Origin: Amycolatopsis sp. 195334CR
GTDB taxonomy: Bacteria; Actinomycetota; Actinomycetes; Mycobacteriales; Pseudonocardiaceae
NCBI RefSeq assembly: GCF_017309385.1
Contig: NZ_JAFJMJ010000001.1
Location: 124,001 to 188,000, forward strand
Reading direction: 5' to 3'
Length of the DNA: 64,000 nt
Part shown: positions 52,652 to 61,420 of the stretch, piece by piece
Layout: each line of letters begins with the position of its first letter
Position numbering within the stretch: the stretch's first letter is position 1
Program-made: the position numbers and the translations under genes
The notes under the pieces: model-generated
Seen by the model: only the letters and a program-made list of their open reading frames with translations
Database searches by the model: none
What the model was told of the DNA's origin: nothing

Positions 52652-52714
52652 CGAATGCTATGAGTGGGGCATTACTTGCATTGAACGCTAGTAATGCCCC
52701 ACTCATAGCATTCG
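52652..52714. repeat. 24-bp-arm palindrome downstream of coaD
   Basis: Two perfect 24-bp arms (52652-52675 and 52691-52714) surround a 15-nt loop. The arm sequence is unrelated to the three palindromic repeats elsewhere, though the architecture is similar. It lies after the coaD stop and before the RNase promoter region on the same strand, so it may terminate coaD transcription. Confidence 0.8.
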
Positions 52715-52745
52715 GAGGGCCTCGGCCCGGGCCCCGTCGCCGCGG

Positions 52746-53228
52746 CTAGCGCTGTTCGGCGAGCCGTTCCAGCAGCTTGGCGTGGACCACCTCGGGCAGC
52801 AGGTGCGAGACGTCGCCGCCGTAGGTGGCCACCTCCTTGACCAGCGAGCTGGACAGGAAGCTGTACTCCGGGTTCGTCGGCATGAACAGCGTCTCCACCC
52901 CGGTCAGGCGGTGGTTCATCTGCGCCATCTGCAGCTCGTAGTCGAAGTCGCTGACCGCGCGCAGGCCCTTGGTGATGGCCACGATGTCGTGGTCGCGGCA
53001 GTAGTCGACCAGCAGGCCCTGCCACGAGTCCACCCGCACGTTGGGCATGGCGGTGACCGCGGCGGAGATCAGGTCCATCCGCTCCTCGATGGAGAACAGG
53101 CCGTGCTTCTTCGGGTTCACCATGACGGTGATCACGACCTCGTCGAACAGCTTGGCCGCCCGCTCGAAGACGTCGATGTGCCCAAGGGTGACCGGATCGT
53201 AGGAGCCGGGACAGACCGCGCGCCGCAT
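52746..53228 (-). CDS. coaD: Phosphopantetheine adenylyltransferase
   Basis: A 160-residue enzyme of coenzyme A synthesis, transferring AMP to 4'-phosphopantetheine. The nucleotidyltransferase motif GSYDPVTLGHIDVFERA is at residues 9-25 and the second substrate motif YSFLSSSLVKEVATYGGDVS is near 125. ITKGLRAVSDFDYELQMAQMN is the pantetheine-binding part. The ATG at 53228 fixes the usual length. It follows rsmD by 13 bp, the common actinobacterial pair. Confidence 0.96.
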   Translation of the reverse strand: MRRAVCPGSYDPVTLGHIDVFERAAKLFDEVVITVMVNPKKHGLFSIEERMDLISAAVTAMPNVRVDSWQGLLVDYCRDHDIVAITKGLRAVSDFDYELQMAQMNHRLTGVETLFMPTNPEYSFLSSSLVKEVATYGGDVSHLLPEVVHAKLLERLAEQR

Positions 53229-53241
53229 GACGCGGACGTTA

Positions 53242-53799
53242 TCAACTTCCGGTGGACTCGGCCCAGTGCAGTGCCGTGTCGCCGTACCGCTTGGTGCGCA
53301 ACGGCTCCAGACCGTCCGGCCAGGACGGTTCGCCGTCGCGCAGCGCCCGCTCGACGACGACCAGCCCGCCGGGCACCAGCCAGCCACCGGTGACCAGCGC
53401 GGCGAGCACCGCCGCCAGCCGCACCGCGCCGAGGTCGTACGGCGGATCCGCGAGCACCAGGTCGAAGGGCGCGTCGGCGCCGGCCGTGAGCACCGTCTCA
53501 GCCTTGCCGTGGCGCACCACGCCGCCGAGTGCGAGTGCGGTCACATTCCCGCGCAGCACGTCGGCCGCGCGCTTGTCCGCCTCGACGAAGACCGCCTCGC
53601 GCGCGCCGCGGGAAAGGGCCTCCAGCCCGAGCGCGCCGGTGCCGGCGTAGAGGTCGAGCACGCGGGCCCCGTCCAGCTCACCAGCCACTTCCAGGGCGTT
53701 GAACAAGGCTTCGCGGACGCGTTCGGAGGTCGGCCGGGTGCCCTTCGGCGGCACCTTGAGCTTCCGGCCACCGGCGCTGCCCGCCACGATCCTGGTCAC
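53242..53799 (-). CDS. rsmD: 16S rRNA (guanine966-N2)-methyltransferase RsmD
   Basis: A 185-residue methyltransferase. It begins VTRIVAGSAGGRKLKVP, followed by RPTSERVREALFNALE; the SAM-binding motif is VLDLYAGTGALGLEALSRGA (near residue 53) and the catalytic DPPYD motif is near 125. The GTG at 53799 starts the conserved first strand. It forms an operon with coaD. Confidence 0.94.
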   Translation of the reverse strand: MTRIVAGSAGGRKLKVPPKGTRPTSERVREALFNALEVAGELDGARVLDLYAGTGALGLEALSRGAREAVFVEADKRAADVLRGNVTALALGGVVRHGKAETVLTAGADAPFDLVLADPPYDLGAVRLAAVLAALVTGGWLVPGGLVVVERALRDGEPSWPDGLEPLRTKRYGDTALHWAESTGS

Positions 53800-53907
53800 G
53801 GTGGCATGGTCGCACCTGTGTTTTTGGGCAGGACCGGCTGTACCCCGGCACGGGGACGCGTATTGTCGTTCTTCCCCTTCCCGGCGAGTGAGCTGTAGGA
53901 GCGCTGC

Positions 53908-56037
53908 GTGTCGGAACCTCGGGTCAGACGGGCCGAGATCGCCATCGAACAGACCCATGTCGATCGGGTCTACACCCGTCTCGCGGAACTGCGGACCCAA
54001 GCCGAGGCGATGCGCGCCAAGGGCTACGAACTGGGCCACGGCGCCCAGACCGAAGCGGTGTTCGAGCAGGCGTCGATGCTGTTCGAGCGGGACATGATGG
54101 TCTACCACGCCAACCAGACCCTGCAGACGCTCGACGCCGAGTACGAGGGCCTGGTCTTCGGCAGGCTCGACCACGCCTCCGACAACGAGCCGATCTACGT
54201 CGGCCGCCTCGGCATCCGCGACGCCGAGTTCGACAACCTGGTCACCGACTGGCGCGCCCCGGCCGCGGCCGCGTTCTACCAGGCCACCGCCGAGGAACCG
54301 ATGGACGTGGTGCGCCGCCGGGTGATCCGCTGCTCCGGGCAGACCGTGCTCGACGTGGACGACGACGTGCTGATGGCCGACGCCGTGCCCGAGTCCATGC
54401 AGATCGTCGGCGAGGGCGCGCTGATGGCCGCGCTCGGCCGGTCCCGCGGCGAGAAGATGCGCGACATCGTCGCCACCATCCAGCGCGAGCAGGACGAGGT
54501 GATCCGCGCGCCGTGGCGCGGGGTCACCGAGATCACCGGCGGGCCCGGCACCGGCAAGACCGCGGTCGCCCTGCACCGCGCCGCCTACCTGCTCTACCGC
54601 CACCGCCGCCAGCTCGGCGGCGCCGGCGTGCTGGTGGTCGGCCCGTCCGGGGTGTTCACCAACTACATCTCGCGCGTGCTCCCCGCGATGGGTGAGACGA
54701 ACGTGGAGCTGCGCGCGCTCGGCGAGCTGCTCGACGGCGCCACCGGCACGCACCAGGACCCGGCCCGCCTCGCCGCGATCAAGGGCTCCTCGCGGATGCG
54801 CAAACTGCTCGCGCGCGCCATGCGGGACACCCCGCCGGACGCGCCGACCGAGATGCGCATCGTCTACAAGGGCGAGGTGCTCAAGCTCGACGCGAAGGAG
54901 CTGGAGAAGGTCCGCCGCAAGGTGCACACCCAGGGCGGGCCGCCGAACCGGTCCCGGGTGCGCGCCGCGGAGACCCTGCTCGAAGCGCTGGCCGACAAGG
55001 CCGACGCGCACGCGAAGGCCGACGGCCGCTCCTCCGACCGGGCCGAGCTGATCACCGATCTGGGTGAGCGCATCGACTTCCACCGGTTCCTGGTGGTGTG
55101 GTGGCCGGTGCTGCACCCGGCCGAGGTGCTGCGCTGGCTCGGTGACGAGCGGCGGCTGGCCCGGTCCGGCAAGCAGTTGCTCAACCGCGAGGAGATCACC
55201 CTGCTCGCGGCTTCGCTGGCGGACGAGAGCACCGGCTGGTCGGTGGCCGACATCGCGCTGCTCGACGAGCTGCGCGTGCTGATCGGCCCGCCGCCGAAGC
55301 GCCGCCGCCGGGCCCAGTCGATCGAACTGGACGCCGCCCCGGTCGCCCGCGGTTCCAGCGGCACCGGTCCGCAGCGGCCGGAGCACTACGACGAGTACTC
55401 GCACATCGTGGTCGACGAGTCGCAGGACCTCTCGCCGATGCAGTGGCGGATGGTCGGGCGGCGCGGGAAGTACGCCAGCTGGACCGTGGTCGGCGACCCG
55501 GTGCAGAGTTCGTGGCCGGACCCGCCGGAGGCCGCGCAGGCCAGGGAACAGGCGTTCGGCCGCGGCACCGCGCACCGGCGCTACACCCTGCGCACCAACT
55601 ACCGGAACTCGGCGGAGATCTTCGACCTGGCGGCCAAGGTGGTGGCGAACCAGGCCGAGGCCGACGAGCTGCCGAAGGCGGTGCGCACCACCGGACTGGA
55701 GCCCGAGGTCCGGCCGGTCGACCCGGCCGCGTGGGAGAGCTCGGTGCAGGCGGCGGCCAAGGAGCTGATGGGCGCGGTCGAGGGCACGGTCGGCGTGATC
55801 TGCGCCATGGACCGGGTGCCCGAGGTGGAGCGCTGGCTCGCCGATCAGGCCGACGAACGGCTCAAGGTGGTCGGCAGCCTCGACTCGAAGGGCCTGGAGT
55901 ACGACGCGGTGGTGCTGGTGGAACCGGCCGAACTGGTAACCGAGTCGTCGACCGGGCGGCGTGTGCTCTACGTCGCGCTGACCCGCGCGACGCAGCAGCT
56001 GACCGTGCTGGCGTCCGACCCGAGCTGGTTGCCGTAG
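53908..56037 (+). CDS. HelD-like RNA polymerase recycling ATPase
   Basis: A 709-residue UvrD-like superfamily 1 ATPase. The N-terminal part is a helical arm (RVYTRLAELRTQAEAM) followed by LDHASDNEPIYVGRLGIRD and DWRAPAAAAFYQAT, the hallmark of HelD proteins. Walker A is GGPGTGKTAVALHR (near residue 210), and VVDESQDLSPMQWRM is motif II. HelD removes stalled RNA polymerase from nucleic acid; some actinobacterial relatives (HelR) protect against rifamycins. I see no rifamycin-associated inverted repeat upstream, so a general HelD is more likely than an inducible HelR. Confidence 0.87.
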   Translation: MSEPRVRRAEIAIEQTHVDRVYTRLAELRTQAEAMRAKGYELGHGAQTEAVFEQASMLFERDMMVYHANQTLQTLDAEYEGLVFGRLDHASDNEPIYVGRLGIRDAEFDNLVTDWRAPAAAAFYQATAEEPMDVVRRRVIRCSGQTVLDVDDDVLMADAVPESMQIVGEGALMAALGRSRGEKMRDIVATIQREQDEVIRAPWRGVTEITGGPGTGKTAVALHRAAYLLYRHRRQLGGAGVLVVGPSGVFTNYISRVLPAMGETNVELRALGELLDGATGTHQDPARLAAIKGSSRMRKLLARAMRDTPPDAPTEMRIVYKGEVLKLDAKELEKVRRKVHTQGGPPNRSRVRAAETLLEALADKADAHAKADGRSSDRAELITDLGERIDFHRFLVVWWPVLHPAEVLRWLGDERRLARSGKQLLNREEITLLAASLADESTGWSVADIALLDELRVLIGPPPKRRRRAQSIELDAAPVARGSSGTGPQRPEHYDEYSHIVVDESQDLSPMQWRMVGRRGKYASWTVVGDPVQSSWPDPPEAAQAREQAFGRGTAHRRYTLRTNYRNSAEIFDLAAKVVANQAEADELPKAVRTTGLEPEVRPVDPAAWESSVQAAAKELMGAVEGTVGVICAMDRVPEVERWLADQADERLKVVGSLDSKGLEYDAVVLVEPAELVTESSTGRRVLYVALTRATQQLTVLASDPSWLP

Positions 56038-56073
56038 GGAAGCTTTCGCGGCTCCCGCGCGTTCACTCCAGGC

Positions 56074-57069
56074 GTGAGTTCACTGTCTGAAGTGCCCCTG
56101 TCCGTGCTCGACCTGGCGCCGATCGTCAGCGGGTCGGACGCGCGGGCCGCGCTGGAGAGCAGCGTCGAGCTGGCCAAGTACACCGAGCGCCTCGGTTACC
56201 ACCGCTACTGGGTGGCCGAGCACCACAACATGCCGGGCATCGCCAGCTCCGCCACCTCGGTGCTGATGAGCCACATCGCCACCGCCACCGAGCGCATCCG
56301 CGTCGGTTCCGGCGGCATCATGCTGCCCAACCACGCGCCGCTGGTGATCGCCGAGCAGTTCGGCATGCTGGAGGCCTTCCACCCGGGCCGCATCGACCTC
56401 GGCATCGGCCGCGCGCCGGGCACCGACCAGCGCACCGCGCTCGCCCTGCGCGGCGCCGCCGGGCTGTCCGCCGACGACTTCCCGCAGAAGCTCCAGGAAC
56501 TGCGCACCTACTTCGAACCGGGTGAGGGGCGGGCGGTGCGCGCGTTCCCCGCCGAGGGGTTCAAGGTGCCGGTGTGGCTGCTCGGGTCGAGCGGGTTCAG
56601 CGCCCAGCTCGCCGGCGCGCTCGGCCTGCCGTTCAGCTTCGCGCACCACTTCAGCGCGCAGAACACGATCCCGGCCGTCCGGCTGTACCGCGAGGCGTTC
56701 CAGCCGTCCGAGGTGCTCGACGAGCCGTACGTGATGCTCGGGGTTTCCGTGCTGGCCGCGGACACCGACGAGCACGCGCGCTACCTGGCCGGGCCGAGCG
56801 CGCTGACCTTCCTCAGCCTCCGCCGCGGCAGGCCGATCCCGTTGCCCACGCCGGAGGAAGCGGCCGCCTACCCGTACACCGACGTGGACACCATGTTCGT
56901 CGAGGAACGGCTCGGCACCACCGTGCTCGGCTCGCCGGAGACCGTGCGCAAGGGCTTGGAGCAGCTGCTCGAGGACACCGACGCGGACGAGCTGATGATC
57001 ACCACCATGGTCCACGGCGAGGAGGACCGGAAGCGCTCCTACGAGCTGGTCACTTCAGTGCGAGGCTGA
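56074..57069 (+). CDS. LLM-class flavin-dependent oxidoreductase
   Basis: A 331-residue bacterial luciferase-like monooxygenase of the short MsnO8/YhbW type: [33 protein letters not shown] and [20 protein letters not shown] are characteristic. FMNH2 or F420 may be the cofactor; the sequence does not decide. GTG start. Its 3' end overlaps the RCC1 gene tail-to-tail by 20 bp. Confidence 0.87.
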   Translation: MSSLSEVPLSVLDLAPIVSGSDARAALESSVELAKYTERLGYHRYWVAEHHNMPGIASSATSVLMSHIATATERIRVGSGGIMLPNHAPLVIAEQFGMLEAFHPGRIDLGIGRAPGTDQRTALALRGAAGLSADDFPQKLQELRTYFEPGEGRAVRAFPAEGFKVPVWLLGSSGFSAQLAGALGLPFSFAHHFSAQNTIPAVRLYREAFQPSEVLDEPYVMLGVSVLAADTDEHARYLAGPSALTFLSLRRGRPIPLPTPEEAAAYPYTDVDTMFVEERLGTTVLGSPETVRKGLEQLLEDTDADELMITTMVHGEEDRKRSYELVTSVRG

Positions 57070-58033
57070 ACCGGTCGGCGGCGGCGATCGAGAACACGCC
57101 CGACGCCGCCGTCGCGGGGACCGCGATCGCGCTGCTGTTGCTCCAGCCCCAGGCGATCACCTTGCCGGTGGACAGCAGCGCGACGCTGTGCGTCCAGCCC
57201 GCCGCGATCGCCTTCACCCCGACCGCGGTGGCCGGCACGTCGGTCTGCTTGTACTCGTTGTTGCCCCAGGCGACGATCGTGCCATCGGCCTTGAGCGCCA
57301 GGCTGTGCTCCCAGCCCGCGGAGATCGCGGTGACCCCGGACTTCGCCGCGGCGGGCACGTCGATCTGGCCCCATTCGTTGCCGCCCCAGGCGATCACGCC
57401 GCCGTTCTTCAGCGCGAGGTTGTGGTCGCCGCCCACGGAAATCGCGCTCACCCCGGACTTCGCCTCGGCAGGCACGTCGTCGCGCAGGCCCCAGCTGACC
57501 ACCTGCCCGCCCTGCTTCAACGCGAGGCTGTGGAAACCGTAGGCGGAGATGGCGGTGACCCCGGACTTGGCGGCGTCGGGCACTTTCAGCTGCCCGAACC
57601 AGTCGTTGCCCCAGGCGACGACACCGCCGTTCTTGAGCGCGAGGCTGTGGCCCCACCCGGCGGCGAGCGCGGTGGCGCCCTGCGCCTCGGCGGGGACGAC
57701 CGTCTGCCCGTAGGTGTTGTTGCCCCAGGCGACCACGGTGCCGTCGCCCTTGAGCGCGAGCGCGTGCACGCCGCCGACGCGCACTTCGGCCACGCCGGCG
57801 GTCAACCCGGCGGGCACCGGCCGCTGCTGCCAGATCCCGTTGCCCCAGGCGATCACCCCGCCGGTGCCGTCCGCGGCCGCGGCTGCCTCCACCGGCGCTG
57901 CTTCGGCGGACGGGGTGGCCGTGGCCGGCGGCGGCGCGGTGGGCCCCGGCTCCACCGACACCGCGGTCAGCGCACCGGCCAGCAGCAGCCCCGCTCCCAG
58001 CGCGCCCACCACGAGCGAAGCCGATTTCCGCAT
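57050..58033 (-). CDS. Secreted RCC1-repeat protein
   Basis: A 327-residue exported protein. A signal peptide or membrane anchor (residues 1-25) is followed by a short Pro/Ala-rich spacer and seven RCC1-like repeats of about 35-48 residues, each with a VIAWGNNxxGQ-type core and a GxxHSLALK end. Seven repeats fit a closed seven-bladed beta-propeller. Such actinobacterial proteins are surface or secreted and of unknown function; protein binding is likely. Confidence 0.85.
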   Translation of the reverse strand: MRKSASLVVGALGAGLLLAGALTAVSVEPGPTAPPPATATPSAEAAPVEAAAAADGTGGVIAWGNGIWQQRPVPAGLTAGVAEVRVGGVHALALKGDGTVVAWGNNTYGQTVVPAEAQGATALAAGWGHSLALKNGGVVAWGNDWFGQLKVPDAAKSGVTAISAYGFHSLALKQGGQVVSWGLRDDVPAEAKSGVSAISVGGDHNLALKNGGVIAWGGNEWGQIDVPAAAKSGVTAISAGWEHSLALKADGTIVAWGNNEYKQTDVPATAVGVKAIAAGWTHSVALLSTGKVIAWGWSNSSAIAVPATAASGVFSIAAADRFSLALK

Positions 58034-58445
58034 TGTTCCTCCGGAGCATCACCTACGGCCGTTCGGCCGAACGCGGCATGGGTAGAAGACACCTGGACTT
58101 TACGGCAGGACCACGCCGAACACGGACCGTCGCGGTCGCGGAGGCCGTTTTTCATACGCTGGTGACAAAGCCGGGATTGGCGATCCGGCTGGGGTGACAA
58201 ATTCACCGATACAGGAGCCGAGTTTGCCCTGGATTCCTTGCCGCCTCTTGATTCGCCAGGACACGCGCTCGTAATCTACTAGCGGGTAACCCGAGAACGG
58301 ACGGTGTAAAAAGGGGGACTCTGCCGTCCGGTATCAGCTCTACCCCGGGATCGATCTCCACTTTACTCGGCCGCCGGAGAATCGGCGAGCAGCCGCCGTG
58401 CCCGTTTTATGCGGACCAGCAGAACGATTGAGGAGATTATCGCTA
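58034..58445. other. 412-bp divergent intergenic region
   Basis: No coding sequence is evident. Two near-identical direct repeats, GCTGGTGACAAA (58157-58168) and GCTGGGGTGACAAA (58187-58200), lie about 30 bp apart; the second continues into a small hairpin GGTGA-CAAAT-TCACC (58192-58206). The region is less GC-rich than its surroundings and must hold the promoters of the RCC1 gene and of the secreted-protein gene at 58446. A long 5' leader for the latter is possible. Confidence 0.5.
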
Positions 58446-59078
58446 ATGTCACGACGATTCGGCAGACTCTTCGCCGGTATGGCGACCACCAGCATGGTTC
58501 TCGGCCTCACCATGGCCGGAGCCGGTACCGCGCTGGCCGCGGACCAGGCGTACACCACCACCAGCACGCTGTCCTACACCTGCAACTACCCGCTGATCGG
58601 TGAAGCACCGCTCACCGTCACGGCCACCTTCCAGGGTCCGGACTCGATCACCGGTGGCGGTACCTTCCAGGCCCACACCGTGACCGCGGTGGCCACCGTG
58701 CCCGCCGACGTGGTGGGCGCCCTGTACTTCCTCGGCGGCATCGACGGTGTCCGCGGCACCGCCGACGCCAGCGTCGCCGTTTCGGGCGGGACCCCGTCCA
58801 CGGTCAACGTGAGCGACCTCGGGGTGGCGGAGCAGTTCGTCGCCGACCCGAACGCGGACTTCCCGGTCAACGCGGCCCAGACCTCGAGCACGGTGGTGCC
58901 CGCCATCACCGCGGCGTCCTCGGGGACCCTGACCGCGTCGCTCGGCGCGACCTTCTCCGCGTCGCTGGACTTCCACTACCTCAACGCCACCCCCGAGTGG
59001 CAGGGCCCGGAAGCCTTCGACTGCACGCTCGACGGCGGCCAGACCCCGGCCTTCTCGCCGTCCCTGCCGATCACCTGA
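58446..59078 (+). CDS. Secreted protein A (DUF6801-like)
   Basis: A 210-residue exported protein with a clear signal peptide (residues 1-32, ending ALAA). The mature domain starts LSYTCNYPLIGEAPLTVTATF and matches what I recall of the DUF6801 group of actinobacterial secreted proteins. It is beta-rich with only two cysteines, Cys46 and Cys193, near the ends of the domain and probably bonded. The ATG has a GAGGAG site. The next gene carries a related domain at its N-terminus. Function unknown. Confidence 0.75.
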   Translation: MSRRFGRLFAGMATTSMVLGLTMAGAGTALAADQAYTTTSTLSYTCNYPLIGEAPLTVTATFQGPDSITGGGTFQAHTVTAVATVPADVVGALYFLGGIDGVRGTADASVAVSGGTPSTVNVSDLGVAEQFVADPNADFPVNAAQTSSTVVPAITAASSGTLTASLGATFSASLDFHYLNATPEWQGPEAFDCTLDGGQTPAFSPSLPIT

Positions 59079-59168
59079 TTCGAGTAGTAGATTCCCCCGG
59101 TGCTCCGGCCACGTCCCCGACACGTGGCCGGAGTTTCCGGCATTTCTGGCTCTGGCGAAGGAACGCGG

Positions 59169-60515
59169 ATGGCACAGAAAAAACTCCGGGACAAGCTCGG
59201 CACCACGGCGGCCGTCGCGCTGCTCGCCGCCGGACTGACCAGCGGGCTGACCGGAGCGGGGTCCGCCGCGCCCGAGGCACCCGAAGCGCCGGCGGAGAGC
59301 GTTCCGGTCTCGCTGGCGCTGACCTACGACTGCACCTTCGGCGAGAGCGAGCCGCAGGCGGTCGGCCTCACCCTCAACACCACCCTGCCCAGCTCGGTGC
59401 TGGTCGGGGAACCGGTGGCCGCGGGACCGCTCGACGCGGAACTGGTCCTGCCCGACACGCTGTGGCCCGCGCTCGGCGCGCCCGCGTCGATCCAGGGCAC
59501 GGTCACCACGAACCTGCTCGGCGTGCAGGACGCGAAACCGGAGGCGGTGTCCGCGGAGCTGCCGGTGCCGTCCACCCCGGTGCCGCCGGAGGCCGCGCTG
59601 ATCGTGAAGACCGCGGGCACCGTCCCGGCGTGGCAGACCAGCGCGGCGGGTTCGCTGACCGTTTCCGTCGGGCCGCCGTCGATCGTGCTGACCACCCAGC
59701 CTGCCGAAGGCGCGATGGGCACCGAGGTGGTCGTCGAATCGGTCTGTGAACCGGCGCCCGAGCAGGATCCGCTGCTGGGCTCGGTGGCGGTCCTGCTGCC
59801 CGGTGAGCCGGTGCCGCCGCCGGGCACCACTCCCCTGCCGGGGCTGCCCGGACCGGACGGTGTGGTGCCGGGCCTGCCGTCCGCGCCCGGTGCGCAGGCC
59901 GCGGAGGCCGGTCCCGGCGCACTCGCCGCCGCGCCACCGGTTTTCCCGCTCACCGCGCAGTACATCAACGGCGAGTCCACGGTGAAGAAGACCGGGGCGA
60001 AGGTCGTGCTCGGCCCGGGGTTGATGGTCAACGGCGGTTCGTACCTCAACCCGGCGGGCATTCGCGGGGACGTGGCGCTGCCGAAGGCGAAGACCCCGTT
60101 CTACGCGTTCGGCTTCCTGCCGGTGACCGGGCTGGCGGAGTTCCTGCCCGCCAACGACCCCAACGGCAAGCTGACCTTCACCGAGGGCACTTACCCGAAG
60201 CCGGACAGCATGCTGTTCGCGCACACCGAGGTGTTCCTGCGGATCAGCGACGTGGAGATCAACGGGCTGTCGTACGACGTGGGCCCGGACTGCCGCAGCG
60301 ACAAGATCTCGCTGGACCTGTGGGGGCAGTACCTGGTGACCAGCGGTGGCACCATCGGCACCCACCCGGACGCGCCGCTGGAGTCGCAGCGGTCGTTCAC
60401 CATCCCGCCGTTCAGCGGGTGCGGGGTGTTCGAGGACATCTCCCCGATCGTCACCGGCCTGGTGTCGGGTCCGGGCAACCAGGTCACCCTGGTGCTCAAG
60501 ACGGTCGGCAAGTAG
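59169..60515 (+). CDS. Secreted protein B (fusion of A-type and C-type domains)
   Basis: A 448-residue exported protein with a signal peptide (residues 1-33). Its first domain (about 45-195) resembles protein A: LALTYDCTFGES at the start and a second Cys at 193, the same spacing as in A. A Pro/Gly-rich linker (about 200-258) leads to a second domain (about 262-448) clearly homologous to protein C: GESTVKKTGAKVVLGPG, FYAFGFLPVTG and LVSGPGNQVTLVL, with Cys375 and Cys418 matching Cys145 and Cys181 of C. A terminator follows the stop. Function unknown. Confidence 0.75.
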   Translation: MAQKKLRDKLGTTAAVALLAAGLTSGLTGAGSAAPEAPEAPAESVPVSLALTYDCTFGESEPQAVGLTLNTTLPSSVLVGEPVAAGPLDAELVLPDTLWPALGAPASIQGTVTTNLLGVQDAKPEAVSAELPVPSTPVPPEAALIVKTAGTVPAWQTSAAGSLTVSVGPPSIVLTTQPAEGAMGTEVVVESVCEPAPEQDPLLGSVAVLLPGEPVPPPGTTPLPGLPGPDGVVPGLPSAPGAQAAEAGPGALAAAPPVFPLTAQYINGESTVKKTGAKVVLGPGLMVNGGSYLNPAGIRGDVALPKAKTPFYAFGFLPVTGLAEFLPANDPNGKLTFTEGTYPKPDSMLFAHTEVFLRISDVEINGLSYDVGPDCRSDKISLDLWGQYLVTSGGTIGTHPDAPLESQRSFTIPPFSGCGVFEDISPIVTGLVSGPGNQVTLVLKTVGK

Positions 60516-60516
60516 G

Positions 60517-60559
60517 AAAAAGGCCCGCCACCCCGGTTTCCCGGGTGGCGGGCCTTTTT
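60517..60559. terminator. Bidirectional intrinsic terminator
   Basis: A 17-bp stem (60517-60533 with 60543-60559) that is GC-rich inside and ends in five A on one side and five T on the other. It lies immediately after the stop of gene B and before the stop of the convergent gene C, so it serves both. Confidence 0.92.
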
Positions 60560-60574
60560 GTGCGCGAGGTTTCT

Positions 60575-61207
60575 TTACGGCAGCGAGGAGGCCTTGCCGA
60601 GCACCAGCTTGATCGTGTTGTCCGGCCCGGAGACGAGCGAGCTGAGCAACGGGGCGAAAATGGTGCAGTTCTTGAATTCCGGAATGGTGTAGGTGCCGGA
60701 GACGGTGCCGCCGTTGAAAATGGTGAAGTCACCCTCGGACTTGAGGTCCATGCCGACCGGGGTCTGCGTCTTGCACTCGTTCCCGACCGGGGTGTAGAAG
60801 ATGCCGCCGACCCAGATGTCGCTGAGCTGGATGTAGGCGTCGGCGTGGGTGGTGATCACGCCCTGCTTGATCTCGCCGGAGACCGGGCCGGTCGGGATGA
60901 CGGTGACCGTGGCCTTGACCGGGATGAAACCGAAGACCTGGAAGGAGGCCTTGGCCGGCGGGATGCTGAGCACACCGGAGACGTCGCCGCCGCCGGGCTT
61001 GGTGGTGACGGTGGTGTCCAGGGTGCCGGGGCCGAGCGGGAGCGGGCTGCCGGTCTTCTTCACCACCGACTCGCCGGAGACCGGGTACCGGACCTTGAGC
61101 GTGGCCGCGGACGCGGGCCCGGCGGCCAGCACCCCGGCGCTGAAAACAGCCGCCGCCATCGCCATCACCGCGGCCGGTCTGCGGAACCTGGACAACATTC
61201 TGGACAT
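60575..61207 (-). CDS. Secreted protein C
   Basis: A 210-residue exported protein with a signal peptide (residues 1-35, ending ASA). The mature domain has GESVVKKTGSPLPLGPGT, FQVFGFIPVKATVTVIP, YIQLSDIWVGGIFY and LVSGPDNTIKLVLG, and two cysteines (145, 181). It is homologous to the second half of the convergent gene B. The ATG at 61207 has a GAGGA site. No catalytic residues are evident; a surface or cell-wall binding role is conceivable. Confidence 0.75.
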   Translation of the reverse strand: MSRMLSRFRRPAAVMAMAAAVFSAGVLAAGPASAATLKVRYPVSGESVVKKTGSPLPLGPGTLDTTVTTKPGGGDVSGVLSIPPAKASFQVFGFIPVKATVTVIPTGPVSGEIKQGVITTHADAYIQLSDIWVGGIFYTPVGNECKTQTPVGMDLKSEGDFTIFNGGTVSGTYTIPEFKNCTIFAPLLSSLVSGPDNTIKLVLGKASSLP

Positions 61208-61420
61208 CGCAATTCCTCTGTTCGGGGGTCGGCGGAAGTGCAACTTACTGACGAGTATGCTAGTTCTGGGACGGTCCGCCGGACAACCCACCAAAATTGC
61301 AACAACTATTCTTTGCTCACTTCCACACAAACACGCGGGCCGAAATTGTCACGGCGGTTCAACGCGGGGAAAACCGGTCGTCCGCCCAGCCCGGCGCGCG
61401 CCACCGGCGGGGCGTCGGCG

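Noticed and set aside
53820..53907. Possible rifamycin-associated element upstream of the HelD-like gene
   Set aside because: The short CCCC...GGGG symmetry near 53842-53854 lacks the GGGGCTTGC-type arms expected of that element.
58034..58445. ydaO-type c-di-AMP riboswitch
   Set aside because: Some short stretches (GGGTGA, GGGTAACCCGAG) recall the motif, but the ordered conserved blocks cannot be aligned by eye.
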